From: Microbispora rosea
Lineage (GTDB): Bacteria; Actinomycetota; Actinomycetes; Streptosporangiales; Streptosporangiaceae
Reading direction: 5' to 3'
Length of the DNA: 64,000 nt
Assembly (NCBI RefSeq): GCF_900156315.1
Contig: NZ_FTNI01000001.1
Coordinates: forward strand, 372,001-436,000
A model generated the notes under the pieces. The model was not told the origin of the DNA and made no database searches. It saw nothing but the letters and a program-made list of their open reading frames with translations. This document shows, in pieces, positions 46,647-55,303 of this stretch. The position numbers and the translations under genes were made by a program. Numbering within the stretch: position 1 is the first letter of the stretch; the number at the start of each line of letters is the position of its first letter.

Positions 46647-48077
46647 ATGACCTCGTTCCGCTCGCGCCGGGCGGCGCGGCTCGGCGGCGCGGCCCTCGCG
46701 GCCGCGCTGCTCGCCGCCACCCAGGCGACCACGGCTCTGGCGGCTCCCGGCAACCCCGGCGCGCCGCGCTACTCCGCGGGCGCCCCCTCGCTCGGCGACC
46801 CGTACTTCCCGGACCAGGGCAACGGCGGCTACGACGTGCGGCACTACGACGTCACGTTCTCCTACGACCCCGCCACCAAGGTCATGGACGCCACGACGGT
46901 GATCACCGCGGTCGCCACCCAGGACCTCGACCAGTTCGACCTGGACTTCCGCGGGCCGGAGATCACGTCGCTGAAGGTGGGCAAGCATCCGGCCGACTAC
47001 CGGCGGGACGGGCAGGAGCTCGTCGTCACGCCGCGGCCGAAGCTCAAGACCGGGGAGACCTTCACGGTCACGGTGACGTACGCCGGGACGCCGCCGGTCG
47101 TCACCGACCCCGACGGCTCGATCGAGGGCTGGGTGCCGACCGACGACGGCGCCTTCGTGCCGGGCGAGCCGCAGGGCGCGCCGGCCTGGCTGCCCTCCAA
47201 CGACAGCCCCGCGGACAAGGCGACGTTCACCTTCCGCGCGACGGTCCCCGAGGGCGTCACGGTGGTCGGCAACGGCCGCCTGGTGTCCAAGACGACCGCG
47301 AACGGCAAGACGACGTTCGTGTGGGACTCGGCGGAGCCGATGGCGACCTACCTCGCCACCGTGACCCTGGGGAACTTCGTCGTGAACGAGACGACCACGC
47401 CGAGCGGCATCCCGGTCTACACGGCCGTGGACCCGCGGCTGGCGACCCAGTCGGCCGCGGCCGTCGCGCAGATCCCCGGCATCCTGGAGTACTTCTCCTC
47501 GATCTTCGGGCCGTACCCCTTCAACCAGGCGGGCGCCATCATCGACCGCGCGCCGGACGTCGGCTACGCCCTGGAGAGCCAGACCAAGCCGATCTTCTCC
47601 AGCGCGCCCAGCGTCGGCACGATGGCGCACGAGCTCGCGCACCAGTGGTACGGCGACAGCGTGAGCGTCGGCAAGTGGTCCGACATCTGGCTCAACGAGG
47701 GCTTCGCGACGTACGCGACCTGGCTGTGGACCGAGCACACCGGCGGCGCCACCGCGCAGCAGACGTTCGACAGCTCCAGCAACTACGGCCGGGCGGCGAC
47801 CTCGTCGTTCTGGCAGATCGTCACGGCCGACCCGGGCCCCGAGGACATGTTCGGCAACGTGCCGTACAACCGCGGCGCGATGACGCTGCACGCGCTGCGC
47901 GGCAAGATCGGCGACGCCGCCTTCTTCGCGCTGATCAAGGACTGGACGACCCAGCACCGGCACGGCAACGCGAGCACCGCCGACTTCATCCGGGCGGCGG
48001 AGAAGGTCTCGGGCATGGACCTGAAGGCGTTCTTCGACGTGTGGCTGTTCCAGAAGGGCAAGCCCGCCTCCTGGTGA
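46647..48077 (+). CDS. Secreted M1-family metallopeptidase
   Basis: 476 residues, the short secreted type. The signal peptide runs to about residue 33 (ALLAATQATTALA). The N-terminal beta domain is DVRHYDVTFSYDPATKVMDATT. The catalytic domain has the zinc motif HELAH (His328, Glu329, His332) and the third ligand Glu351 in WLNEGFATY. The segment before it reads YALESQTKP where full-length aminopeptidases have GAMEN. There is no ERAP-like C-terminal helical domain. GAAAGGAAC precedes the ATG. Confidence 0.92.
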   Translation: MTSFRSRRAARLGGAALAAALLAATQATTALAAPGNPGAPRYSAGAPSLGDPYFPDQGNGGYDVRHYDVTFSYDPATKVMDATTVITAVATQDLDQFDLDFRGPEITSLKVGKHPADYRRDGQELVVTPRPKLKTGETFTVTVTYAGTPPVVTDPDGSIEGWVPTDDGAFVPGEPQGAPAWLPSNDSPADKATFTFRATVPEGVTVVGNGRLVSKTTANGKTTFVWDSAEPMATYLATVTLGNFVVNETTTPSGIPVYTAVDPRLATQSAAAVAQIPGILEYFSSIFGPYPFNQAGAIIDRAPDVGYALESQTKPIFSSAPSVGTMAHELAHQWYGDSVSVGKWSDIWLNEGFATYATWLWTEHTGGATAQQTFDSSSNYGRAATSSFWQIVTADPGPEDMFGNVPYNRGAMTLHALRGKIGDAAFFALIKDWTTQHRHGNASTADFIRAAEKVSGMDLKAFFDVWLFQKGKPASW

Positions 48078-48084
48078 CCCTCCT

Positions 48085-48114
48085 CCGGCGGCTCCCGTTC
48101 GCGGGAGCCGCCGG
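48085..48114. terminator. Bidirectional terminator between M1 peptidase and response regulator
   Basis: Perfect 13-bp arms CCGGCGGCTCCCG / CGGGAGCCGCCGG around a TTCG tetraloop, followed by TTTCTCC, 7 bp after the M1 stop and before the end of the converging regulator gene. Confidence 0.85.
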
Positions 48115-48145
48115 TTTCTCCGGCGTAGGCGGCCGGGGGAGCGGC

Positions 48146-48817
48146 TCAGGGACGCAGGTGCAGGGCGAGCTGGATGCGGTCGCGCAGGCCCAGCTTGCGC
48201 AGCACGCTGGACACGTGGTTCTTGACCGTGCCCTCGGTGATGAACAGGCGCGCCGCGATCTCCCTGTTGGCGGCCCCGGCGGCGACCATCCGCGCCACCT
48301 CCACCTCGCGGGCCGACAGCAGCTCCTGCCCGTGGAAGGCGACCGGGTTCACCGGCAGGTGCCGCAGCTCGGCGACGAGCCGGGCCGCCACCGGGCTGCC
48401 CAGCACGGTCTCCCCGCGGCTCACCCGGTGCACGGCCGAGACCAGCTCCTCCGGCGAGCAGTCCTTCAGCAGGTAGCCGGTCGCGCCGCCGCGCAGCGCG
48501 CCGAAGATGTACTCGTCCTCGTCGAACGTGCTGAGCACGACGACCGCCACCTCCGGATGCTCGGCGGCCAGACGGACGATCAGCTCCACGCCGTTCATGC
48601 CCGGCATCCGCATGTCCACGAGCGCCACGTGCGGGCGGCGGTCGCCGATCACCCGCAGCGCCTCGTAGCCGTCGGCCGCCTCGCCGACGACCTCGACGCC
48701 GTCCTCGACCTCCAGCAGCTTGCGCAGCCCCTGGCGCAGCAGCGCCTGGTCGTCCACCAGCACCACCCTGACCGGCACACTGACCGGCACCGTGGCCGGC
48801 ACACTGACCGGCGTCAT
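48146..48817 (-). CDS. NarL/LuxR-family response regulator
   Basis: 223 residues. The receiver domain has LVDDQALLRQGLRKLL, the phosphoacceptor Asp68 in LVDMRMPGMNG and the conserved Lys in LLKDCSPEELV. The C-terminal LuxR helix-turn-helix is SAREVEVARMVAAGAANREIAARLFITEGTVKNHVSSVLRKL. It overlaps its partner kinase gene by 4 bp (ATGA) and would bind an inverted-repeat operator when phosphorylated. Confidence 0.95.
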   Translation of the reverse strand: MTPVSVPATVPVSVPVRVVLVDDQALLRQGLRKLLEVEDGVEVVGEAADGYEALRVIGDRRPHVALVDMRMPGMNGVELIVRLAAEHPEVAVVVLSTFDEDEYIFGALRGGATGYLLKDCSPEELVSAVHRVSRGETVLGSPVAARLVAELRHLPVNPVAFHGQELLSAREVEVARMVAAGAANREIAARLFITEGTVKNHVSSVLRKLGLRDRIQLALHLRP

Positions 48818-49959
48818 GCCCGCACCCCTGACAACGGCAGCTCGGCGCGCAACTCGAACCCGCCGCCCGGCCTGTTGCCGCCGGCCAGCGTGCCGCCGAG
48901 CGCCCTGGCCCGATCCGCCAGCGACGACAGCCCGAAGCCGCCGCGCGACCGGTCGTCCCTGCCCGTTCCGTCGTCGCTGACCACGAGCGCCACCTGACTG
49001 TCGCCGAACGTGAGCGTGCCGTGCACGTGCTCCGCCTTCGCGTGCCGCAGCGCGTTGGTGAGCCCTTCCTGCAGCACCCGGTAGAGGACGAGTTCGGTGT
49101 CGGCCTCCAGGCGCCGCTCCTCGCCCCGCACCTCGAAGCTCACGCTGATGCCGGTGCCGTCGAACGACGCCGCGAGCCGTTCGAGCGCGGCGCCGCCGAC
49201 GCGGCCGTCCAGCGCGAGCGGCCGCAGCGCACGCACCCAGCGCCGCGCGTCGGCCAGCGCCTCCACGGTGAGCTCCTTGGCCTGGCGGACCTCCCCCCAG
49301 GCGGCGTCAGGGCGGCGCTCGCGGAACCGCTCGGCGTTCTCCAGGCCCATCTTGATGACGGTGAGGTGATGGCCGACCGAGTCGTGCATCTCCGCCGCCA
49401 TCCGCGCCCGCTCCTCGGCGACGGCCAGCTCCCTGATCCGCTCCAGCAGGCCCTGGGCCTCCTCGCGCCTGCGCCGCGCCTCCAGGGTGGATGCCGCCAT
49501 GCCCAGGACGAACGCGGAGAACACCGCCATCGCGGTGGCCTGGACGATGCCGTTGGCGATCGTCGATCCGAGAAGCGGGGGCACGAACACGGAACCGACC
49601 ACGACACAGGACAGGATGGCCGTCGCGACGCGCATGCCGTACAGGAACGCGAGGTTGGCCACCGCGAGGAGGATCAGCGGCAGGTGGGTCTCCCGGGAAC
49701 CGGTCATCCCCAGCAGGATCGTCGCCGCCAGGAACAGCGGGGCCACCCAGAGGCGGCCCCGCGCCCGGCTCCAGGGCAGCGCCGGCCAGAGCGCCGCGAG
49801 CAGCACCAGGTCCGCGCCGAAGAGCACATGTAGTGGGGTGGCGGCGCCGGTCACGACCCACTGCGCGAGGCCGGAGGTCAAAATGGCCGTCATCGCCCAG
49901 AACACGAGGTTGAACAGGAACGGCCGGTCGGCGTCGCGAAGCCAGTCGAAACGCGCCAT
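48814..49959 (-). CDS. Sensor histidine kinase (HisKA_3 type)
   Basis: 381 residues. About five TM helices span residues 15-155, then a HisKA_3 dimerisation helix with phosphoacceptor His192 in EMHDSVGHHLTVIKMGL, and a HATPase with VLYRVLQEGLTNALRHAKAEHV and the G box DDGTGRDDRSRGGFGLSSLADRARALGG. There is no large extracellular sensor, so it likely senses the membrane. It is transcribed before the response regulator and divergently from the CPBP gene. Confidence 0.94.
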   Translation of the reverse strand: MARFDWLRDADRPFLFNLVFWAMTAILTSGLAQWVVTGAATPLHVLFGADLVLLAALWPALPWSRARGRLWVAPLFLAATILLGMTGSRETHLPLILLAVANLAFLYGMRVATAILSCVVVGSVFVPPLLGSTIANGIVQATAMAVFSAFVLGMAASTLEARRRREEAQGLLERIRELAVAEERARMAAEMHDSVGHHLTVIKMGLENAERFRERRPDAAWGEVRQAKELTVEALADARRWVRALRPLALDGRVGGAALERLAASFDGTGISVSFEVRGEERRLEADTELVLYRVLQEGLTNALRHAKAEHVHGTLTFGDSQVALVVSDDGTGRDDRSRGGFGLSSLADRARALGGTLAGGNRPGGGFELRAELPLSGVRA

Positions 49960-50008
49960 GGTCTCGACCCTAGAGCGATTCGGATCGGATGCAATCGCCC
50001 ATCGGAAC

Positions 50009-50024
50009 CATGACCATGGTCATG
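50009..50024. promoter_or_regulatory. 16-bp perfect palindrome between divergent HK and CPBP genes
   Basis: CATGACCATGGTCATG is centred 57 bp upstream of the kinase start and 65 bp upstream of the CPBP start. A dimeric regulator, most simply the NarL-type regulator of the neighbouring pair, could control both genes from here. Confidence 0.6.
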
Positions 50025-50081
50025 CCTGCGTCTATCCGCCGCTCGATGTGCCCGCGAGCAGGGCGAATCTAGCGTTTTCCC

Positions 50082-50888
50082 ATGAAAGCCACCACGCCCG
50101 TGTGGGCGGTATCGATCGCCGTCGTCGTGATGTTCGTCCAGGCGTTATGCGGCCCGCTGATCGTGTCGCTGCTGACCGACGACCGCGGCGTCCTCGTCGC
50201 GACGCTGAGCGCCCTGTCCGTGACCCTCGTCTCGCTCGCTCTCGTGTACGCGGTCCGCCGGTTCCTCGGCCGCCAGGACTGGTCGGGCGTACGGCTGACC
50301 TGGTCGTGGAGCGCCTTGTGGCAGGCGATCGCGGGCCTGCTCGCCGGAGCGGTGGCCGTCGCGTCCGCCAAGGCGCTCGCGGTGGCGCTGGGCCTGACCG
50401 ACTGGGTGCCCTGGTGGGAGTCGGCCCGCGACATGCTCCCCTACCTGCCGCTCGCGTTGGCGATTCCCGTGCTCAACCAGGCGTTCCCCGAGGAGCTGCT
50501 GTGGCGGGGGCACGTCTACGACACGCTGTCGGCCCGGCTGTCCACCCGCGCTGTGGTGATCACGGTGACGGCCGTGTTCGGCGCCCTGCACATCATCTCG
50601 CAGAGCGGCGCCGACACCCTGACTGAGAAGCTGCTCTACGTCGTCATGGCCACCGCGCTCGGCTTCGCGTGCACGGTGGCCCGGATGCGCAGCGGCGCGG
50701 TGTGGATGGCGGTGGGCGTGCACGGCGGCTTCCACATCGGCCTGCGGCTGACCCCCACCCAGCACGCCGGTTTCGCCGCGCAGCTGGTCCTGATGGCCGC
50801 CGCGCTCATTCTGGCCGCGTGGGTGATCGACATGGCCTATCGCGCGCGTGCGGGGCGCGAGCCGGTGGCCGCCCCGGAGACGGTCTGA
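50082..50888 (+). CDS. CPBP-family intramembrane glutamic protease
   Basis: 268 residues, about eight TM helices. The ABI/CPBP motifs are EELLWRG (Glu137, Glu138, Arg142), the His-containing FGALHIISQ and VHGGFHIGLRL. Related proteins process prenylated peptides or protect against bacteriocins; the substrate here is unknown. The gene faces the two-component pair across a palindrome, which suggests it is a target. Confidence 0.9.
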   Translation: MKATTPVWAVSIAVVVMFVQALCGPLIVSLLTDDRGVLVATLSALSVTLVSLALVYAVRRFLGRQDWSGVRLTWSWSALWQAIAGLLAGAVAVASAKALAVALGLTDWVPWWESARDMLPYLPLALAIPVLNQAFPEELLWRGHVYDTLSARLSTRAVVITVTAVFGALHIISQSGADTLTEKLLYVVMATALGFACTVARMRSGAVWMAVGVHGGFHIGLRLTPTQHAGFAAQLVLMAAALILAAWVIDMAYRARAGREPVAAPETV

Positions 50889-50943
50889 GAGCAATGGCGG
50901 GCCCGCGCCCGCCCGCTCGTGCGTACGGGCGGGCGGGCGGATG

Positions 50944-52806
50944 TCAGCCGATGGTGCAGGAGATCGGCGCCGGGACGTCACCCGCGCCGTTTCCGGTGAA
51001 GCCGAACGACGTGGACGCTCCGGCGGCCAGGCCGCCGTTGTAGCTCACGTTCCTCGCGGTGACGGCGGCGCCCGACTGGGTCACCGTGGCGTTCCACGAG
51101 GAGCTGATCGTCTGGCCGCTCCGGAAGGACCAGCCGACGGTCCAGCCGGAGATCGCGGTGGCGCGGGTGTTCGTCACCGTCACGTCGGCCTGGAAGCCGC
51201 CCGGCCAGGAGTTGGTCACCTTGTACGTCGCAGAGCACCCCGAGCCGCCGGCCGTGGGGGAGGCCGAGGGCGACGGGGACGGCGTGCGCGAGGGCGAGGC
51301 GGACGGCGAGGGCGACGGCGTGCGCGAGGGGGACGGAGTGGGGGACGGAGTGGGGGACGCCGTGCCGCCGCCGGACGCCTTCAACACCGTGATGGAGTAC
51401 GGCGGGAGCGTGATCGAGGTGGCGGACGACGCGGTGCTCGTGCCGATCGAGGTGGCGCCCTTGCGCCACTGCACGACCGAGGCCGTGCCGCCCGGGGAGA
51501 AGCCCGAGTAGGACAGCGAGACCGTCGTGGAGTTGTTCAGGTCCTTGTTGACGAGCACGACGTTGACGCCGCCGGAGGTCCTCACCGCGTGCGCGGCGAG
51601 CAGCGAGCTGGACGAGGACGCCTTGACCAGCGTGTCACCCGGCGATCCGGCCCTGCCGACCATGGCCAGCCCGTAGTAGGGCGGGAGAGGCGTGTTCACC
51701 GGGGGCTCCCCGGAGCTGCCGGAGGACAGGATGCCGAAGTCGTTGTAATCGGTGGTTCCGTCGTCGTTGGTCTTCGGGCTGCTGCTTGTGCCGTTGTGGA
51801 GGCTCCACCAGTCGACGTTCATCACCCCGTTCTCGAACCAGGTGAGGTAGCTGTCGGCGGCGCCCAGGGCCGTCGTCGCGCTGTTGAGCTGGTAGTTGAG
51901 GTTGGCCTCCGTGACCGCGATGCCGATGCTCGACGCCCTGCTCCCGGCGTACCTGCCGAGAAGGGAGCGGATCGTGCTCACCATCGGGGCGATCTGCGAG
52001 ACCTTCGTCAGGCTGTCGGCCGCCGACGTGGCGCCCGGGTACCAGTGGACGATCACGAAGTCGGCCTTGTCCTGCACGATGGACATGACCGTGTTGTTCC
52101 AGTCGGCACTGTCGCCCGAGCCTACGACGCCGTCCGGCCAGCCGCCCGGGGTGGTGAGCACGACGCCCACCTTGATCGAGGAGTCCACGGCCTTCATCGC
52201 CGAGATGTACTGCAGGACGTTGTTCGCGTACGCCCTCGGGCTCTTGTCGGAGTGGTTGTCCTGCTCCCAGCCCGAGCCGTAGTGGCCGTTGCCGTAGACC
52301 TCGTTGCCGATCTCCCAGTACTTGACGCCGTAGCCCTTGGTGACGTTGGCGTAGCGCACCCAGTCGGCGGCCTCCTGGGCCGTGCCCGTGCCGTAGTTGG
52401 CGATGACGACGGGCTGCGCGCCGGCCGAGCGCACCGTGCTCACATAGGTGTCGAAGTCGGTGCCCGGGGCCACGTAGCCGCCCTCGGTGGTGTGGGTCTT
52501 CCAGTGGTAGATGTCGCCGTACGACCCGCCGGGGTAGCGGACGGCGGTGAAGCCGGCGTCCCGCAGCAGACCCGAGACGGGGGAGCTGTTCATGTTCCCG
52601 TCGTAGACGGCGACGTTGACGCCGTGCCCGGCGGCCGGGATCGTGCCGAGGCTCGTGCCGGTGTTCACCGTCACGGTGGCGGAGGTCGCGGCCGAGGCGG
52701 GCGCGCTGACGGCCGTCGCCGCCACGACGGCCGACGCGGCGGCGAGCGCCGCCGACGTCAGCAGGGCCAGGCCGGCGCGCCGCCGGCGGGTGAGCGAGCC
52801 GTGCAT
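50944..52806 (-). CDS. Secreted clan GH-A glycosidase with C-terminal CBM2
   Basis: 620 residues from ATG 52806 (GGAG a few bases upstream). The signal peptide is MHGSLTRRRRAGLALLTSAALAAASAVVAATAVSAPASA. The catalytic barrel contains WEIGNEVYGNGHYG (acid/base Glu after Asn, as in clan A) and GIAVTEANLNY (putative nucleophile Glu), followed by a beta-sandwich domain. It resembles alpha-L-arabinofuranosidase-like enzymes, but the specificity is not certain. A PSPTPSPS/SASPSRTPS linker joins a cellulose-binding CBM2 (CSATYKVTNSWPGGFQADVTV with Trp residues). It likely acts on plant cell-wall polysaccharide. Confidence 0.88.
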   Translation of the reverse strand: MHGSLTRRRRAGLALLTSAALAAASAVVAATAVSAPASAATSATVTVNTGTSLGTIPAAGHGVNVAVYDGNMNSSPVSGLLRDAGFTAVRYPGGSYGDIYHWKTHTTEGGYVAPGTDFDTYVSTVRSAGAQPVVIANYGTGTAQEAADWVRYANVTKGYGVKYWEIGNEVYGNGHYGSGWEQDNHSDKSPRAYANNVLQYISAMKAVDSSIKVGVVLTTPGGWPDGVVGSGDSADWNNTVMSIVQDKADFVIVHWYPGATSAADSLTKVSQIAPMVSTIRSLLGRYAGSRASSIGIAVTEANLNYQLNSATTALGAADSYLTWFENGVMNVDWWSLHNGTSSSPKTNDDGTTDYNDFGILSSGSSGEPPVNTPLPPYYGLAMVGRAGSPGDTLVKASSSSSLLAAHAVRTSGGVNVVLVNKDLNNSTTVSLSYSGFSPGGTASVVQWRKGATSIGTSTASSATSITLPPYSITVLKASGGGTASPTPSPTPSPSRTPSPSPSASPSRTPSPSPSASPTAGGSGCSATYKVTNSWPGGFQADVTVTNTRATAISGWTVGWSFRSGQTISSSWNATVTQSGAAVTARNVSYNGGLAAGASTSFGFTGNGAGDVPAPISCTIG

Positions 52807-52891
52807 GGGAGCTCCTTCGAGCGGTCGCGCTGTCGCCTTTTCCGGGCGAAGGTCGAGCCGCATCCTTTGCCTCGCCACGCCGTACGGTCAA

Positions 52892-52922
52892 CAGCTCAGG
52901 CGGCCGGCAAGTCCCTGAGCTG
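52892..52922 (-). terminator. Inverted repeat between DUF2470 gene and glycosidase gene
   Basis: 9-bp arms CAGCTCAGG and CCTGAGCTG with a 13-bp spacer, about 42 bp after the DUF2470 stop and 86 bp before the glycosidase start. It lacks a T-tract. It may be a terminator for the upstream gene or an operator for the glycosidase. No CebR-type site was found. Confidence 0.4.
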
Positions 52923-52964
52923 GGGGTGATTTCGTTTGGACGTGCAACTTTCATCGGAGGTCAC

Positions 52965-53687
52965 TCAGGAGGGGTGCATGAGGCAGGCCAGGGCGTGTTC
53001 GAGCGCCGCGGGCGTCGCGACGGGCGCCGGCCAGGGGACCCTCACCAGGTGGCCGGGCCCCGGCCGCAAGGTGGCGCCGTAGCGGTCCAGCTCCCACAAC
53101 CACACCTCCTCCTGGGCCGGTTCCCCCGTCAGCCGCTCCGCCGCCTCGCGCAGCTGCCGCGAGTGGGACTCGTTGACGTGGCGCACCATGCGTTCGGCCG
53201 GGGGGAGCAACGGGTCGGGCGCCGAGGCGAGGTAGCTCTCGGCGTCGAGGACGCCCGACTCCTGGCCGGTCATATAGATCACGTGGCAGACGTCGACGCG
53301 CAGCAGCGCGGGACCGCCTCCTTCGACGGCCGCGAACAGGTCCTCGTCGGGGCACGCCTCCGCGATGGCGACGGCGGCCGCGCGCGTCTCCGCCGCCGGT
53401 ACGGGCTGCGTCCACCCCCGCACCTTCAGCAGCGCGCGGGGCCGCTCGACCCCGCCGACCTCCCTGCTCGCCGTGAGGTCGACCGTCACCAGGGTCTCCG
53501 CGGGCGCGCCGTGCAGGGTCTCGCCGGGCTTCACCAGCAGGACCGGCCGGCCTCTGCCGTCCACGCCGCCGCGGGCGGCGGCCGTGGGCACGCCGGACCC
53601 GGCGACGGAGACGTGGGTGGGCGCCGCCAGGGCCGCGAGCGTCCGTACGCGCTCGGGGGTGGGGGCTGCGGTGACCGGGTGGCGCAT
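52965..53687 (-). CDS. DUF2470 / HugZ-related protein
   Basis: 240 residues. The N-terminal half has a split-barrel (PNPOx-like) look (HVSVAGSGVPTAAARGGVDGRGRPVLLVKPGETLHGAP). The C-terminal DUF2470 domain includes MVRHVNESHSRQLREAAERL and ELDRYGATLRPG. Proteins with this pairing include heme-binding HugZ-like enzymes, so a role in heme or iron handling is inferred. GGAG precedes the ATG. Its start lies about 20 bp from the iron boxes, supporting iron-dependent control. Confidence 0.82.
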   Translation of the reverse strand: MRHPVTAAPTPERVRTLAALAAPTHVSVAGSGVPTAAARGGVDGRGRPVLLVKPGETLHGAPAETLVTVDLTASREVGGVERPRALLKVRGWTQPVPAAETRAAAVAIAEACPDEDLFAAVEGGGPALLRVDVCHVIYMTGQESGVLDAESYLASAPDPLLPPAERMVRHVNESHSRQLREAAERLTGEPAQEEVWLWELDRYGATLRPGPGHLVRVPWPAPVATPAALEHALACLMHPS

Positions 53688-53705
53688 GGGGAGCTCCTCG
53701 CTTCA

Positions 53706-53739
53706 GTAGGTTAGGCTTACCTTAGTAAGGCTTACCTAA
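53706..53739. promoter_or_regulatory. Two overlapping DtxR/IdeR-type iron boxes
   Basis: The 19-bp site GTAGGTTAGGCTTACCTTA (53706-53724) matches the iron-box consensus TWAGGTWAGSCTWACCTWA at 18 of 19 positions. A second site at 53721-53739 matches at 16 of 19, overlapping by 4 bp. They lie between the divergent DUF2470 and rpsD starts and leave only about 15-20 bp to each start codon, so an iron-loaded DtxR/IdeR/DmdR homologue should block one or both promoters. Confidence 0.85.
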
Positions 53740-53755
53740 CTTGGAAAGAGGCGTC

Positions 53756-54370
53756 ATGCGCTACACGGGACCGAAGGTGCGGCTGTCGCGGCGGGCGGGC
53801 GTCCCGCTCACCCGCAAGGCGGTGAAGTACTTCGAGGCGCGGCCCTACCCGCCGGGGGAGCACGGCCGCAAGACCAGCCGGCGTAACACCGGCGACTACG
53901 GGATGCGGTTGCTGGAGAAGCAGAAGCTCCGCTGGTATTACGACGTGTCGGAGCGTCAGCTCCGCCGCTACTGGGACCTCGCCGTCCGCCGCCCCGGCAG
54001 GTCAGGGGAGGAACTGGTCGCGCTGCTGGAGACCCGGCTCTCCTCGCTCGTCCTGCGGGCAGGCCTGGCACCGTCCATCTACGCCGCCCGGCAGTACGTG
54101 AACCACGGGCACATCACGGTCGACGGCCGCAAGGTGGACATCCCGAGCTACCAGGTCAGGCCGGGCCAGCGGGTGGGCGTACGGGACCGGTCGGCCAGGA
54201 TGCAGCCGTTCGCGGCCGCCGCCGAGGGCACGTACGCGGACGAGCGGATCGCCCCCTACCTGGACGTGGACCACCGGACGCTGCGCTTCACGCTGCTGCG
54301 GCGCCCCGTACGCGAGGAGGTCGCGGTCCCGGTGGACGAGCAGCTCGTGGTCGAGCACTACTCCCGCTGA
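53756..54370 (+). CDS. rpsD: Ribosomal protein S4 (zinc-free type)
   Basis: 204 residues from ATG 53756 with GGAAAGAGG upstream. The N-terminus YTGPKVRLSRRAGVPLTRKAVKYFEARPYPPGEHGR lacks the zinc-binding cysteines of C+ S4 proteins but resembles the cysteine-free S4 of Streptomyces. The S4 RNA-binding domain (LETRLSSLVLRAGLAPSIYAARQYVNHGHITVDGRKVD) and the C-terminal DEQLVVEHYSR are normal. S4 nucleates 30S assembly. The gene stands alone, away from other ribosomal genes, behind iron boxes, so it may be a second, conditional copy; this cannot be decided within the window. Confidence 0.92.
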   Translation: MRYTGPKVRLSRRAGVPLTRKAVKYFEARPYPPGEHGRKTSRRNTGDYGMRLLEKQKLRWYYDVSERQLRRYWDLAVRRPGRSGEELVALLETRLSSLVLRAGLAPSIYAARQYVNHGHITVDGRKVDIPSYQVRPGQRVGVRDRSARMQPFAAAAEGTYADERIAPYLDVDHRTLRFTLLRRPVREEVAVPVDEQLVVEHYSR

Positions 54371-54403
54371 GGCCTCGGTCGGCGGCCCGGCCGTGACCGA
54401 CCC

Positions 54404-55108
54404 TCACGGTGTGCGGAACCCCCGGAACGTCACGCGCCTGCGGACCACGAAGCCCAGCCGCTCGTAGAGCGCCATCGCGTCGACGTTGGCCTCGGCCACG
54501 TGGAGGAACGGGCGCTCGCCGCGAGCCGTGATGCGGGTGACCAGGGCGCGCACCAGGCGGGAGGCGTGACCGCGCCCGCGGGCTTCCGGGGCGGCGCAGA
54601 CGGCGCTGATCTCGGTCCACCCGGGCGGGCGGAGCCGTTCGCCCGCCATGGCGACCAAGGCGCCGTTCTCGCGGACACCCAGATAGGTGCCGAGCTCGTG
54701 GGTCCGGGGCCAGAACGGCCCCGGCCGGGTCCGCGCGGTGAGATCGAGCATCTCGGGCACGTCGCCGGCGCCCAGCTCGACGATCCGCGCGCCGGCCTCG
54801 GCCTCCGCGCGACCCGGGTGGGCGCCTGCGGGCCAGATCATCTGGAAGCCGTCGAGAGTGAAGAGCGGTTCCCAGCCCGCGGGCGGGGTCGCCGGGCAGC
54901 TGAACATGTCGGCGAATCCGCCCCGGCCGAGCAGTCGCGCGAGGTCGTCCCATTCCGCCGGGCCGGGGTCGGCGGACACCGTGGAGAAGGACGCGACCTC
55001 CGGCAGGTAACCGGCCGCCCGGCCGAGCCGGCGGGCCAGGTGCGCGTGGTGGCCGCGAAGCGACTCCCCGACGGGGTCGTCGAGTGCGACGGCGTCGCGG
55101 TCGGCCAT
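54404..55108 (-). CDS. GNAT-family N-acetyltransferase
   Basis: 234 residues. The acetyl-CoA-binding motif A is ISAVCAAPEARGRGHASRLVRAL and the C-terminal strand is NVDAMALYERLGFVVRRR, as in GNAT enzymes with a FR47-like second half. The ATG at 55108 with GGAAGG upstream is preferred over ATG 55165. It converges on rpsD and diverges from the MerR gene. The substrate is unknown. Confidence 0.88.
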   Translation of the reverse strand: MADRDAVALDDPVGESLRGHHAHLARRLGRAAGYLPEVASFSTVSADPGPAEWDDLARLLGRGGFADMFSCPATPPAGWEPLFTLDGFQMIWPAGAHPGRAEAEAGARIVELGAGDVPEMLDLTARTRPGPFWPRTHELGTYLGVRENGALVAMAGERLRPPGWTEISAVCAAPEARGRGHASRLVRALVTRITARGERPFLHVAEANVDAMALYERLGFVVRRRVTFRGFRTP

Positions 55109-55265
55109 CGTGCCGTGCCTTCCCATCCGCGCGTGAGCGCCGCTGACCAGCCGTCGACGGGTCACGGCCGGAGGTTCCGCAGCGCAGTGTAGTCAGGCGG
55201 GATCCCGTGCTCGCCGGCAGAGGGGCGCCGCCGGGCGGGTGACGATGATCGCGCACTCGCGGGGG

Positions 55266-55296
55266 TTGAACCCTACGCGGCGGGAGGTCGTAGCGT
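55266..55296 (+). promoter_or_regulatory. MerR-type promoter with 19-bp spacer and internal dyad
   Basis: TTGAAC (55266-55271), a 19-bp spacer and TAGCGT (55291-55296). The inverted repeat CTACG (55273-55277) / CGTAG (55289-55293) lies within the long spacer, the layout recognised by MerR regulators. The predicted start is at or next to the GTG start codon (55304), implying a leaderless mRNA. Confidence 0.7.
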
Positions 55297-55303
55297 TTCG
55301 AGC

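Noticed and set aside
53706..53739. Zur site controlling a zinc-free S4 paralogue
   Set aside because: The sequence fits the DtxR/IdeR iron-box consensus, not the actinobacterial Zur palindrome, and cysteine-free S4 is normal in Streptomyces-like bacteria.
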